A stretch of 64,000 bases of DNA from Chitinophaga niabensis (GTDB lineage: Bacteria > Bacteroidota > Bacteroidia > Chitinophagales > Chitinophagaceae). The notes beneath the pieces were generated by a model that saw only the letters and a program-made list of their open reading frames with translations, was not told the origin of the DNA and ran no database searches. A program made the position numbers and the translations under genes. Of this stretch, positions 44,165 to 52,428 are shown in pieces. How positions within the stretch are numbered: the stretch's first letter is position 1; every line of letters starts with the position of its first letter. The stretch lies in the NCBI GenBank assembly GCA_017849435.1, contig JAFIGY010000009.1, forward strand, positions 434,001 to 498,000, written 5' to 3'.

Positions 44165-44656
44165 ATGAAGCGAACACACATCACCTATGCCGTCACCATC
44201 CTCGCAGTACTGACTTTATCATCCTGTGCCACCATCTTTTCCGGCTCGAAACACACTTTTGTCTTCAATACCAAGCCCGATGATGCAGCCGTGTCTGTGA
44301 CGGACAAAACAGGCAAGACCATTTTCACCGGTCAAACGCCCACAAAAGTGCGACTGAAATCCGGAGCAGGGTATTTCTCACCAGCCCGTTATACCATCAC
44401 ATTCACCAAACCGGGTTACGTCACCCAAACCATACCGGTCGATTTCAAGATCAACGGCTGGTATTTTGGTAACATCTTCATTGGTGGCGCAGTGGGAATG
44501 CTCATTGTGGACCCGCTTACAGGAGGTATGTGGACGATAAAGGAATCCGCGAAGAATATCTACCGGCCGCTTCGCCAGGAAGGAGTGGCACTGCAGGTGA
44601 TAGATATCAAGGATCTGAATGAAGCGCAGCAGCAGCACCTTGTTAAGGTTAAATAG
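44165..44656 (+). CDS. PEGA-domain lipoprotein
   Basis: A 163-residue lipoprotein. The signal MKRTHITYAVTILAVLTLSSC ends in a lipobox (Cys21). The middle is PEGA-like: TFVFNTKPDDAAVSVTDKTGKTIFTGQTPTKVRLKSGAG, then YTITFTKPGYVTQTIPVDF. A Gly-rich hydrophobic segment (GNIFIGGAVGMLIVDPLTGGMWTI) follows. PEGA domains are small surface-associated repeats of unclear role. The protein is likely attached to the inner face of the outer membrane. It reads away from the hxs operon and toward the FAD oxidoreductase gene, which ends 24 bases away. Confidence 0.82.
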   Translation: MKRTHITYAVTILAVLTLSSCATIFSGSKHTFVFNTKPDDAAVSVTDKTGKTIFTGQTPTKVRLKSGAGYFSPARYTITFTKPGYVTQTIPVDFKINGWYFGNIFIGGAVGMLIVDPLTGGMWTIKESAKNIYRPLRQEGVALQVIDIKDLNEAQQQHLVKVK

Positions 44657-44680
44657 GGCATACTGTAACAATTCAATGAT

Positions 44681-45589
44681 TTAAAAAGATTCATCCACCA
44701 GGTCTCTGTTCAGCGCTGCTCCTGTGAACGTTCCACTGGCAACGGAACCGGACACGGACCGCCAGGGCGAAGTGTTATCGCCACAGGCGTACACTCCCTG
44801 CACGCTTGTTCGCTGGAACGTGTCTGTTTTCAATAATCCTTGTTCCGTGAGCTCGCAACCCAAAGCTTCCGGCAACGGACAATGTTGTGTTAATGCCGGC
44901 CTTGCATAGAGCGCCTGCAAAGTGTGTATGGAGCCATCAGTAAGCTCAAGACGTTCGATCTGTCCATTCACATGATGAATGAGGGAGACCGGTGTTGAGA
45001 TGATGGAAATATGATGCTGCTGTAATTTGGCCTGCTGATCTGCGGTAAATGCTGCCGGTCCATTCGTAAAGATCGTCAGCTGTTTCGTCAGGTTATGGAT
45101 CAGCTTGGCGAATTCATAACCATGATCGCCATTCCCGAGAATACCGGTGACGGTCTGTTTTATCTCATAACCGTGACAATAAGGGCAGTGAACCACGGAG
45201 ATGCCCCAGCATTCGGCAAATCCCGGGATATCCGGAAACTGGTCCTTCAGGCCGGTGGCAAACACCAGCTTCTTCGTCCGGAAAGCCTCCCCGGTATCTG
45301 TCTGTACCGTAAAACCGTCATTGATTTTCGACGCATTTGTTACCAATGCCGACAGGAATTGAACGGTCTCGTATCGCATGACCTGTGCCCGGGCCGCCTG
45401 TGCAATTTCCGCGGGCGTATCGCCATCATGGGTGATAAAATTGTGGGAATGAGGTGTTTGCGCGTTGCAGGGCCGGCCACTGTCAATCACCAGCACCTGC
45501 CGGAGAGATCTTCCCAAAGCCATTGCGGCTGAAAGTCCTGCATAGCTCCCACCGATGATCACTACATCGAATTCGTTTCCGTTTATCAT
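44681..45589 (-). CDS. Thioredoxin-reductase-like FAD/NAD(P)-dependent oxidoreductase
   Basis: A flavoprotein of 302 residues. FAD binding is seen in DVVIIGGSYAGLSAAMALGRSLRQVLVIDSG, and an NAD(P)-binding fold follows (GILGNGDHGYEFAKLI, an atypical GxGxxG). The redox-active pair is in HCPYCHGYE (Cys135 and Cys138), as in thioredoxin reductases. The C-terminal flavin block is VQGVYACGDNT. It could reduce thioredoxin or a related dithiol partner; the unusual NAD(P) motif makes the specific partner uncertain. It is transcribed in the same direction as the AraC regulator upstream, separated by about 80 bases. Confidence 0.85.
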   Translation of the reverse strand: MINGNEFDVVIIGGSYAGLSAAMALGRSLRQVLVIDSGRPCNAQTPHSHNFITHDGDTPAEIAQAARAQVMRYETVQFLSALVTNASKINDGFTVQTDTGEAFRTKKLVFATGLKDQFPDIPGFAECWGISVVHCPYCHGYEIKQTVTGILGNGDHGYEFAKLIHNLTKQLTIFTNGPAAFTADQQAKLQQHHISIISTPVSLIHHVNGQIERLELTDGSIHTLQALYARPALTQHCPLPEALGCELTEQGLLKTDTFQRTSVQGVYACGDNTSPWRSVSGSVASGTFTGAALNRDLVDESF

Positions 45590-45668
45590 AGCTGCACATG
45601 TTTAGTGCCTGCAAAAATAGGGAATTTTATAAAAATGAAACAATGTTGCAAAAAAATCAGATAGTGCG

Positions 45669-46730
45669 CTATCGGATGATTGCATCCTGCTTTTCTTTGT
45701 AGAGCGCGGGAGTAGTGTCTTTGATCTTCCGAAAGGCTGCGTAGAAGGTTGATTTCGAATTATATCCCACTTCATATCCGATCGCTTCAAACGTAAGATG
45801 GCGGCTCTTTTCTATCAACCGGCAGGCTTCATTGATGCGGTATTCGTTGATGTAAGTGGAGAAACTTTTGCCCAGGTTATCATTCAGCAGTTGGGAGAGC
45901 TGATGCGGGGAAACATTGATCCTTTGCGCGAGGTCGTTCAGTTTGAGATTGGGATCCTTGTAGAGTTCATGGTCGCGGATCACTTTTTCGAGTTTTTCGA
46001 TCCACAACCGCGCATCATTGTCTGCGATCTTCCGTTTCTCCGACCTTCCGGACGAGGCCGCGTTTTCATATCCGGCGCCGTATTGATAAAAGAAAAGCGT
46101 CAGGTAAAGTGTGAAGGAAAAAGCAACCGGACCGCTGATATATATGCCGTTCATGACCTCGAATATCGCCAGCAGATAGGCAATGAATACGAAGCAATTA
46201 CCACCGTAGAGCACCAGCCAGAACTTTTCCTGGTCGTTCAGGTCCTTTGGTTTCGTAAGAAAAGTTTTCAGGAGATTTCGAAGCAAAATACCCGTCGCGA
46301 TCACATAAACCATCCACTGCAGGTAGATGAGCCAGGCAATGACGCGGTTCCATAGCCATGGATGGGTTTCGTAGGGAAACAGGATGCCTGTCAATACCAG
46401 GATGCCGGCCTGCACACCCCATACCCATTTCCAGGAAGCCGGGGGCTGTGAAACTTTCTCTATAGCGGCGCGGAAGAAATAGTACATCGCGGGGCCGATG
46501 AAAAAGCAAGCGGACAGCCCGATCTGTTTGTATATATTCGGCAGCTGCGGATTGAAATAAAGGAAAACGGACTTGCCAACACGGATACTGAGCGCCAGCA
46601 GCAAAGTGGCCAACAGTATGGCTGACAGCGATCTTCTCTTCTTCCCGAAAAAGAGGTAAAAGCTCAGGATGATACCGTTAAACGCTCCCAGTGCGCTGAC
46701 GAGGAATAATATTTGCTGACCGATGTTCAT
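45669..46730 (-). CDS. AraC-family regulator fused to a seven-helix membrane domain
   Basis: A 353-residue protein. Residues 1 to about 230 hold seven hydrophobic segments (for example ILFLVSALGAFNGIILSFYLFFG; LSACFFIGPAMYYFF; FWLVLYGGNCFVFIAYLLAIF; SGPVAFSFTLYLTLFFY). The C-terminal 100 residues are an AraC-type DNA-binding domain (LKLNDLAQRINVSPHQLSQLLNDNLGKSFSTYINEYRINEAC, then FEAIGYEVGYNSKSTFYAAFRKI). Membrane-anchored AraC proteins are frequent in Bacteroidota and may sense membrane signals directly. The flavoprotein gene downstream (44681) is a plausible target. Confidence 0.92.
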   Translation of the reverse strand: MNIGQQILFLVSALGAFNGIILSFYLFFGKKRRSLSAILLATLLLALSIRVGKSVFLYFNPQLPNIYKQIGLSACFFIGPAMYYFFRAAIEKVSQPPASWKWVWGVQAGILVLTGILFPYETHPWLWNRVIAWLIYLQWMVYVIATGILLRNLLKTFLTKPKDLNDQEKFWLVLYGGNCFVFIAYLLAIFEVMNGIYISGPVAFSFTLYLTLFFYQYGAGYENAASSGRSEKRKIADNDARLWIEKLEKVIRDHELYKDPNLKLNDLAQRINVSPHQLSQLLNDNLGKSFSTYINEYRINEACRLIEKSRHLTFEAIGYEVGYNSKSTFYAAFRKIKDTTPALYKEKQDAIIR

Positions 46731-46839
46731 GTATGTGTATACCCTGTGAGGCTTGTGCCGGTTTTTTCAGATGAAATACAAACGAAAGGTAGAGAATTTT
46801 TCGCTTATACCCGGCACCTGCCCTCAGGGAATACGGCGC

Positions 46840-47670
46840 CTATTGCGGCGCAACGGCCGTCTGCAACGTTATTACCGGCCATACACCCGGTGTGGGAACG
46901 CTCACCCCCTTTGTTTTGCCGCGCTGCATGGCATCGGCCCCAAAATAATAGAGCGGCCATCCCTTGTAGGTCAGTTGCTTCTTCCCGTATACATCGATCA
47001 CGGCAAAATCGGCGACGTTCAGTACGGATGGTATTTTCTTCAGGTCCGTTTCATAGATCGGCCAGGTAGCATTATTGGAGAAATCCTGCTTGGTGTAGTT
47101 ATTCTTTTTGAACTTGTCGTTTTTGAACGAATACAACGTCCTTCCCCACGCATCGGTAAAGTATTGCACGATCTCTACGCCTTCCACATAAGTACTCGTA
47201 TATTGCTTCCCGTTAAGCCCGATCAGCGGGCCGTTCATCAGCATGATGCAATAATCCGGTTTGGAAACATACCAGACGGTGCCTACATTCTCTCCCTTGG
47301 CGTCTCCGGGAGCGGCGTCGTTCTTATAGTAATACAGCGGCCATCCTTTGTAGGTGGTTTGTTTGGCGCCATCCGGACGGGTGATCGTGCCGAAATCCGC
47401 AGCGTCCAACCCTGCGGCTGCTCTCAGTGAAGAAACGTAGAATGGCGGCCAGATATCCTTGCATCCGCCGGTGCAAACGGAGATACCTGTGGTATCTTTC
47501 GTATAGAAGTACAGTGTTCGTCCCGAGCTGTCCGTCAGTACCTGTCCCAATGTAGCATTCGCCATCAGTTGCACGTTGTCGCCGGGTTGTTGGGGGGCCT
47601 GATCTTTTGAACAGGCCATGGTGAGGCATATGGCGGCGAGGGCCATATGGCTTTTCAGTTCTTTCAGCAT
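46840..47670 (-). CDS. Secreted-repeat lipoprotein (Lipoprotein_15-like, two repeats)
   Basis: A lipoprotein of 276 residues with lipobox near Cys20 (AAICLTMACSKD). It holds copies of the secreted repeat of unknown function: TDSSGRTLYFYTKDTTGISV, continuing CTGGCKDIWPPFYVSS, then a second diverged copy TDAWGRTLYSFKNDKFKKNN, continuing YTKQDFSNNATWPIYETD. Each copy ends with a TYKGWPLYYFG-type strand. The Cys pair CTGGC in the first copy is missing from the second. The function is unknown; relatives have been proposed to bind metals or take part in redox, which I cannot test here. It is divergent from the XRE regulator gene. Confidence 0.85.
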   Translation of the reverse strand: MLKELKSHMALAAICLTMACSKDQAPQQPGDNVQLMANATLGQVLTDSSGRTLYFYTKDTTGISVCTGGCKDIWPPFYVSSLRAAAGLDAADFGTITRPDGAKQTTYKGWPLYYYKNDAAPGDAKGENVGTVWYVSKPDYCIMLMNGPLIGLNGKQYTSTYVEGVEIVQYFTDAWGRTLYSFKNDKFKKNNYTKQDFSNNATWPIYETDLKKIPSVLNVADFAVIDVYGKKQLTYKGWPLYYFGADAMQRGKTKGVSVPTPGVWPVITLQTAVAPQ

Positions 47671-47781
47671 GATAATAAGGTTATGTTGGTGGATACGGGA
47701 GCAGAAGGCAGCGGGTTGCCTGTCTTCCCAAAATTCTGGCGGAAGGATGTATATTCCCGGCTTTTAAATATCCACAGGATT

Positions 47782-48147
47782 ATGAAACAACAACCTAACT
47801 ACAACCAAAAACTAGCCCGCCTTCTCCGAATCGTCCGCCTGATCAGCAATTACACCCAGGCATACGTTGCCCGTAAACTCTTTATTAGCAATGCGGCCTA
47901 CATCCTCATCGAATCCGGCCACACTACCCTTACCACCCGCCGCCTTGAAGCAGTGGCACAACTTTACAACATCCCGATCGAAGATCTTGTCAGCTGCAGC
48001 GCCACCAGGATCATCACACAGCTGCTCAGAGAACAGGGGATGGATGAAGTGAATTATTGCGAGGAAAGGATCGCGGCCCTGGAGAAAGATAATCAGCGGC
48101 TGTTAAAATTGCTGGAGATCTCCCTGCAAACGGCCAGTATCGAGTAA
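47782..48147 (+). CDS. XRE-family helix-turn-helix regulator
   Basis: A 121-residue regulator. I chose the ATG at 47782 because the helix-turn-helix starts right after it (KLARLLRIVRLISNYTQAYVARKLFISNAAYILIESGHTTLTTRRLEAVAQLY). An earlier in-frame start overlaps the divergent lipoprotein gene and adds a 45-residue tail of low-quality sequence. After a short segment with CSATRII, the C-terminus forms a coiled coil (YCEERIAALEKDNQRLLKLLEISLQ), probably for dimerisation. Targets are unknown; the divergent lipoprotein (47670) and the sulfatase downstream are candidates. Confidence 0.85.
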   Translation: MKQQPNYNQKLARLLRIVRLISNYTQAYVARKLFISNAAYILIESGHTTLTTRRLEAVAQLYNIPIEDLVSCSATRIITQLLREQGMDEVNYCEERIAALEKDNQRLLKLLEISLQTASIE

Positions 48148-48227
48148 GGGCCGTGAAAAAAGATGAATACTATCCCGGAATGATTGCCTGGATTAAAATA
48201 ATATAAAACCTATAGGATTAATATATT

Positions 48228-48237
48228 GACAATTGTC
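48228..48237. promoter_or_regulatory. 10-bp perfect palindrome upstream of the sulfatase gene
   Basis: GACAATTGTC is a perfect inverted repeat in the XRE-sulfatase gap, 67 bases before the sulfatase ATG. A second AATTGT half (in AAAATTGTACGG) follows. It could be a dimer-type operator, for example for the XRE regulator, but short palindromes also arise by chance in AT-rich DNA. Confidence 0.35.
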
Positions 48238-48304
48238 CTGAAAATTGTACGGAATGATACTATTTTTATGGACGAAGCATCGAGCTTACTACTAATCCAT
48301 CATC

Positions 48305-49744
48305 ATGACCACAAAGAAATATCTGACAAAAACAGCGATAGTATTCAGCATGTGTCTGCCGGGCAGCATTTCCCCCGCCACCGCGCAGCAGAAGCGGCCT
48401 AATATCATCTTCATCCTCGCGGATGACCTGGGGTACGGCGATCTGAGCGCCTATGGACAGCAGAAGTTCAGCACACCGAATATCGACCGGCTGGCCGAAG
48501 GCGGAAAGATGTTTTCACAATTCTATGCGGGCACTTCCGTTTGCGCGCCTTCCCGTTGTTCATTCATCTCCGGGAAACATACCGGGCATACCTATGTGCG
48601 CGGTAACAAGGAAATAAAACCCGAAGGCCAGCAACCTATTGCTGATTCCGTGATTACAGTGGCGGAAGTGCTGAAGGCTGCAGGTTATACCACGGGGGCT
48701 TTCGGCAAGTGGGGGCTGGGCCCCGTAGGATCGGAGGGAGACCCTGTACGCCAGGGTATCGACCGGTTCTATGGTTATAACTGCCAGCGGGAATCGCATC
48801 GCTATTATCCTTCCCATCTTTGGGATAATGACAAACGCGTAGAACTTACCGCCAACGGTAATCTTGAACATACCATACAATATGCGCCTGATCTGATCCA
48901 GCAACAGGCGATGAATTTCATGGAAGCAAATAAAGACCGGCCTTTCTTCATGTACCTCGCCTATACTTTACCGCATGCGGAACTGATTTCTCCGGACGAC
49001 AGCCTCCTGCAACGTTTCAAAGGGAAGTTCCCGGAGAAACCTTATGCAGGAGGAGAATATGGTCCCGATCCGAAACGCGCCGGATATGTGTCCCAACCCT
49101 ATCCCAGAGCCACTTTTGCAGCCATGGTCACTCGCCTGGATGCATATGTAGGGCAGGTGATGGCCAGGCTGAAGGAATTAGGACTGGATCAGAACACGCT
49201 TGTGATATTCACCAGCGATAATGGTCCGCATGCTGAAGGAGGAGCAGATCCCAGTTTCTTCAATAGCAGCGGAGGACTTAAAGGGATCAAGCGCGATCTC
49301 TATGAAGGCGGTATCAGGGTGCCTTTCATCGCGCGGTGGCCTGGTCATATCAAGGCCGGCACCACCAGCAATTTTGCCGGAGCTTTCTGGGACATGATGC
49401 CCACCTTTGCGGCGCTGGCGAATACGCAGGCACCGGCGAATATCGATGGTGTGTCCATCGTGCCGGAACTGACCGGCAACGAAAAACAGCCGCAACATCC
49501 TTTCCTGTATTGGGAATTTCATGAAGGCGGCGGAAGGCAGGCCGTTCGCAAAGGTAACTGGAAAGCCGTACGACTAAATGTGACGAAGGATTCCAATGCA
49601 CCGCTGGAACTTTACGACCTGGCAAAAGACCCGAAAGAAACTACAAATATCGCAAGCCGTCATCCTGAAGTGGTAAAAGAGATGGAAGGCATCATGAAAA
49701 GAGAACACATAGAATCAACGATATTTCCGTTGATCACACAATAG
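48305..49744 (+). CDS. Secreted arylsulfatase (formylglycine sulfatase)
   Basis: A type I sulfatase of 479 residues with a signal peptide ending near SPATAQQ. The active-site motif CAPSR (Cys80 of CAPSRCSF) is the Cys-type target for conversion to formylglycine. Calcium ligands are in RPNIIFILADDLGYGD (Asp40 and Asp41), FTSDNGPHAEGG and VPFIARWPGHI. It hydrolyses sulfate esters, probably in the periplasm; the sugar or aryl preference cannot be told. No anaerobic sulfatase maturase gene is near; a maturation enzyme must be elsewhere. A terminator follows. Confidence 0.93.
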   Translation: MTTKKYLTKTAIVFSMCLPGSISPATAQQKRPNIIFILADDLGYGDLSAYGQQKFSTPNIDRLAEGGKMFSQFYAGTSVCAPSRCSFISGKHTGHTYVRGNKEIKPEGQQPIADSVITVAEVLKAAGYTTGAFGKWGLGPVGSEGDPVRQGIDRFYGYNCQRESHRYYPSHLWDNDKRVELTANGNLEHTIQYAPDLIQQQAMNFMEANKDRPFFMYLAYTLPHAELISPDDSLLQRFKGKFPEKPYAGGEYGPDPKRAGYVSQPYPRATFAAMVTRLDAYVGQVMARLKELGLDQNTLVIFTSDNGPHAEGGADPSFFNSSGGLKGIKRDLYEGGIRVPFIARWPGHIKAGTTSNFAGAFWDMMPTFAALANTQAPANIDGVSIVPELTGNEKQPQHPFLYWEFHEGGGRQAVRKGNWKAVRLNVTKDSNAPLELYDLAKDPKETTNIASRHPEVVKEMEGIMKREHIESTIFPLITQ

Positions 49745-49751
49745 TAAAAGG

Positions 49752-49773
49752 AGGGTCGAAAGACCCTTTTTTT
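49752..49773 (+). terminator. Terminator after the sulfatase
   Basis: AGGGTC (49752-49757) and GACCCT (49762-49767) with a GAAA loop, followed by seven T. A GAAA tetraloop adds stability. Confidence 0.85.
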
Positions 49774-49850
49774 ATTGATTGATACCAGGAGCAGGATGTT
49801 TCATCACAGTTATGGATGACCTTCACCCGTAATGGCTAATTTTAACGATT

Positions 49851-51095
49851 ATGAAACAACTCCTGATGTATTGCCTGTTCTTTTACAGCATCGCCGCCCA
49901 CGCGCAGAAAGCCGTGTTGAAAGGGAATATCGCCCATTCCCCGAAAGACACGATGATGGTGGCATTGCTGACGGATCAGGTGATCGGGGATATGCAGACT
50001 TACCAGGTGATCCTTCGGCAGGGGAAATTCCGACTGGAATTGCCGCTCAATACATCCTGCTATTTTGCTGTTAGCGACAACCAGCACTACATTCATGGGT
50101 TGATGGAGCCCGGGGACAGCCTGGAGTTGTTTTACGATGCGCAGGATATTCCCGGAACATTACGCTTTGCAGGCAGCGGTGCTGAGAAATGCAATTACTA
50201 CCAGTCATTTGCTCAACTGAAAAGTAATTTGAGAGAACGGGCGGAGTGGACGGATAGTTTGACAGACCTCCATTTAGCGCAGTTACGTATGATCCGCTCC
50301 GCCATGAGACCGGAGAGTTATAACCAGTTACGTGGACAACTGGAAGGTTTCCGGTTGAGTTTCAAATACAACGACCCGGCAATGCCATTACCTTCCTTCC
50401 ATGACAGCCTTTCATATTCGTTCAACTATATCAACGCTGCCTATAACATCCTTTCCCAGCGGTATGCCAGCGAAGAGAACCTCATCACGAAGTATAAACA
50501 GCTCTCCCTGGTGCTTCCTGCAGCATTGCGCGTACCAGTGTTAACGATGTTTTTGTCCAACGACGTTAAAAAGTACAAAAGCAGTGATATGGATGCTGTG
50601 ATCGAAAGCGTTTATGGCGCAAGCGGTCACGATGTTTACAAAAGATATATTCGGAAAAAACTGTTTGCAGCAAGAACTTTCAGGAAAGGCATACCTGCGC
50701 CGGATTTCGCATTGGAAAATGAGCGGGGGGAGGTGGTGGGGCTGGCAGATTTCCGTGGGAAAGTAGTATATATTGATTTCTGGTTTGAAGCTTGTGTGCC
50801 CTGTCAGGCGCTCCTTTCAAGGATACAGCCATTGAAGGAACGATTCAACAATGTTGTGTTCCTGTATGTTTCTGTGGATGACAGGAACGTGTGGAAGCGG
50901 GCATTAGTAAAAGTGCCGGGGTATCATCTTTATACAAATAACAAAGGACGGCAGCACCCGGTACTTAGTGCATATAACGTGAACGGCTATCCCACTACTT
51001 ACATCATCGGGAAAGACGGGCATATTTTTAATGAAGCGCCATCCGGGTACCCGAACGAGTTGGCGAAGCAGTTGGAGGGGGCGTTGGGGGAATGA
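49851..51095 (+). CDS. Secreted TlpA/AhpC-like thioredoxin-fold protein with DUF4369-like N-terminus
   Basis: A 414-residue protein with a signal peptide (MKQLLMYCLFFYSIAAHAQ). The N-terminal domain (AVLKGNIAHSPKDTMMVALLTDQVIGDMQTYQVILRQGKF) resembles DUF4369. A helical middle follows. The C-terminal thioredoxin fold is clear: IPAPDFALENERGEVVGLADFRGKVVYIDFWFEACVPCQALLSRI, with the redox CVPC (Cys315 and Cys318), then FLYVSVDDR and AYNVNGYPTTYIIGKDGHI with its cis-Pro. It would reduce or oxidise thiols in the periplasm. Such fusions are numerous in Bacteroidota and their partners mostly unknown. It ends tail-to-tail with the kinase gene. Confidence 0.9.
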   Translation: MKQLLMYCLFFYSIAAHAQKAVLKGNIAHSPKDTMMVALLTDQVIGDMQTYQVILRQGKFRLELPLNTSCYFAVSDNQHYIHGLMEPGDSLELFYDAQDIPGTLRFAGSGAEKCNYYQSFAQLKSNLRERAEWTDSLTDLHLAQLRMIRSAMRPESYNQLRGQLEGFRLSFKYNDPAMPLPSFHDSLSYSFNYINAAYNILSQRYASEENLITKYKQLSLVLPAALRVPVLTMFLSNDVKKYKSSDMDAVIESVYGASGHDVYKRYIRKKLFAARTFRKGIPAPDFALENERGEVVGLADFRGKVVYIDFWFEACVPCQALLSRIQPLKERFNNVVFLYVSVDDRNVWKRALVKVPGYHLYTNNKGRQHPVLSAYNVNGYPTTYIIGKDGHIFNEAPSGYPNELAKQLEGALGE

Positions 51096-51108
51096 ATTGA
51101 CGAAAGTA

Positions 51109-52428
51109 CTACAACCCCGGCTCCGCATAATACTGCAACGCTATCAGATCATTCGGTATCCCCTTGCCATTCCACGCCTTATGAATGGCGAGAGCCGCTC
51201 CCAACGCGGAAGCCTGCGCCATAGAGGCTGCATATACTTCCACTCCGCGGAACAAACCGGCCAGCATATTCATATAGATCGTATTCCGGCTAAACCCCCC
51301 GTCCACAAACACCCTGCTTACCGCGCCATTCCCCCATACCAGTCGTGTTGTATGATATTGCTGCACGGCGATATCGTACATCAGTTGATGATAGGCTTCT
51401 ACATCGCTTGCAAAATCATGCAGATCCCTGGCGGCAAAACTCCCTGCCTCCCCCGGCCGTATCTCTGGGTCATAACGCATGGTGGGATATTTTGCTTCGG
51501 GTTCCCCGAAGTGTGTGGCAATGCGCTTCACCTCCCGCTCATGCTCGTATCCGGAGAAAAGCCGGGAAGCCTTCACGGGGCGACCTTCATAAGTCATATA
51601 ACAGAGGCAGTCCTGCCGCAGCTCTTCGGCAGTGAGCGGCTCGTTGTTGAACGGGTTGAGACTGATGCACCAGGTGCCGGTGGACAGCAGTATGAAAGGC
51701 TCACGAAAACTTACGAGGTAAGGAATAAGCGCTGCGGAACTGTCATGAAGACCGGCGCCGGTCACATAATCTTTCTCTGCGAACACTTCGCCCGCGGACA
51801 CAAGCCGGGGGAGCATCTCCAGCAATTGCTCCGCTCCCAGCCAGTGGTGGTAACGTTGGGAGGGGAAGTCCCACAAATTCGTATGACAACCGATACTGGT
51901 GATGTCCGTACAGGGAGTGCCGGTGAGGAGGTAACTCATGTATTGCGGCAGGTGCAGTACATAATGCAGCTGTTTAAAAACTTCCGGCTGTTGATATTTC
52001 AGCCGGTATAATTGCATGCCGGCGTTCAGGCTTCCCAGCACAGGGGATGCTGTTTGCAGGGAGAATGTATCCGCACCGCCATATTGTTGATAAAATCGTT
52101 CCTGCAATGCAGCCGGATATATTTTCAGGTAATTGTACAACGGTGTTAAAGGACGGCCTTCCGCATTGAGATATACGAGGCTGGCACCATAAGTAGAGAA
52201 ATTGACGGCTTTGATCTCCACATCCTTTCTTTCCGAAATTTCGCGCAAAGAATCAAATACAAAACTGTGGAGACTTTCGAGGTCTTCGCAGGGATCGCCG
52301 TCTTCATCTGTGATCTCGCTGAACCGGACACTTCTTTCAAAGAAGATGTGATACTGCTCATCAAACAGGAACAGTTTCTTATTGGTCTTGCCAATATCGA
52401 ATATCACAATAACAGGCGTTCTCGTCAT
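51109..52428 (-). CDS. FGGY-family carbohydrate kinase, probable rhamnulokinase
   Basis: A 439-residue sugar kinase. The FGGY fold is evident: VIVIFDIGKTNKKLFLFDEQY (phosphate 1), FSTYGASLVYL, and ILLSTGTWCISLNPF (phosphate 2). VFVDGGFSRNTIYMNMLAGLFRGVEVYAASMAQASALGAALA is the adenosine region. Context decides the substrate: it follows a rhamnose isomerase gene with an ATGA overlap, in an operon with an aldolase for rhamnulose-1-phosphate and a RhaT symporter. It would phosphorylate L-rhamnulose at O-1 in the cytoplasm. Sequence alone could also suggest a fuculokinase or other pentulose/methylpentose kinase. Confidence 0.86.
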   Translation of the reverse strand: MTRTPVIVIFDIGKTNKKLFLFDEQYHIFFERSVRFSEITDEDGDPCEDLESLHSFVFDSLREISERKDVEIKAVNFSTYGASLVYLNAEGRPLTPLYNYLKIYPAALQERFYQQYGGADTFSLQTASPVLGSLNAGMQLYRLKYQQPEVFKQLHYVLHLPQYMSYLLTGTPCTDITSIGCHTNLWDFPSQRYHHWLGAEQLLEMLPRLVSAGEVFAEKDYVTGAGLHDSSAALIPYLVSFREPFILLSTGTWCISLNPFNNEPLTAEELRQDCLCYMTYEGRPVKASRLFSGYEHEREVKRIATHFGEPEAKYPTMRYDPEIRPGEAGSFAARDLHDFASDVEAYHQLMYDIAVQQYHTTRLVWGNGAVSRVFVDGGFSRNTIYMNMLAGLFRGVEVYAASMAQASALGAALAIHKAWNGKGIPNDLIALQYYAEPGL

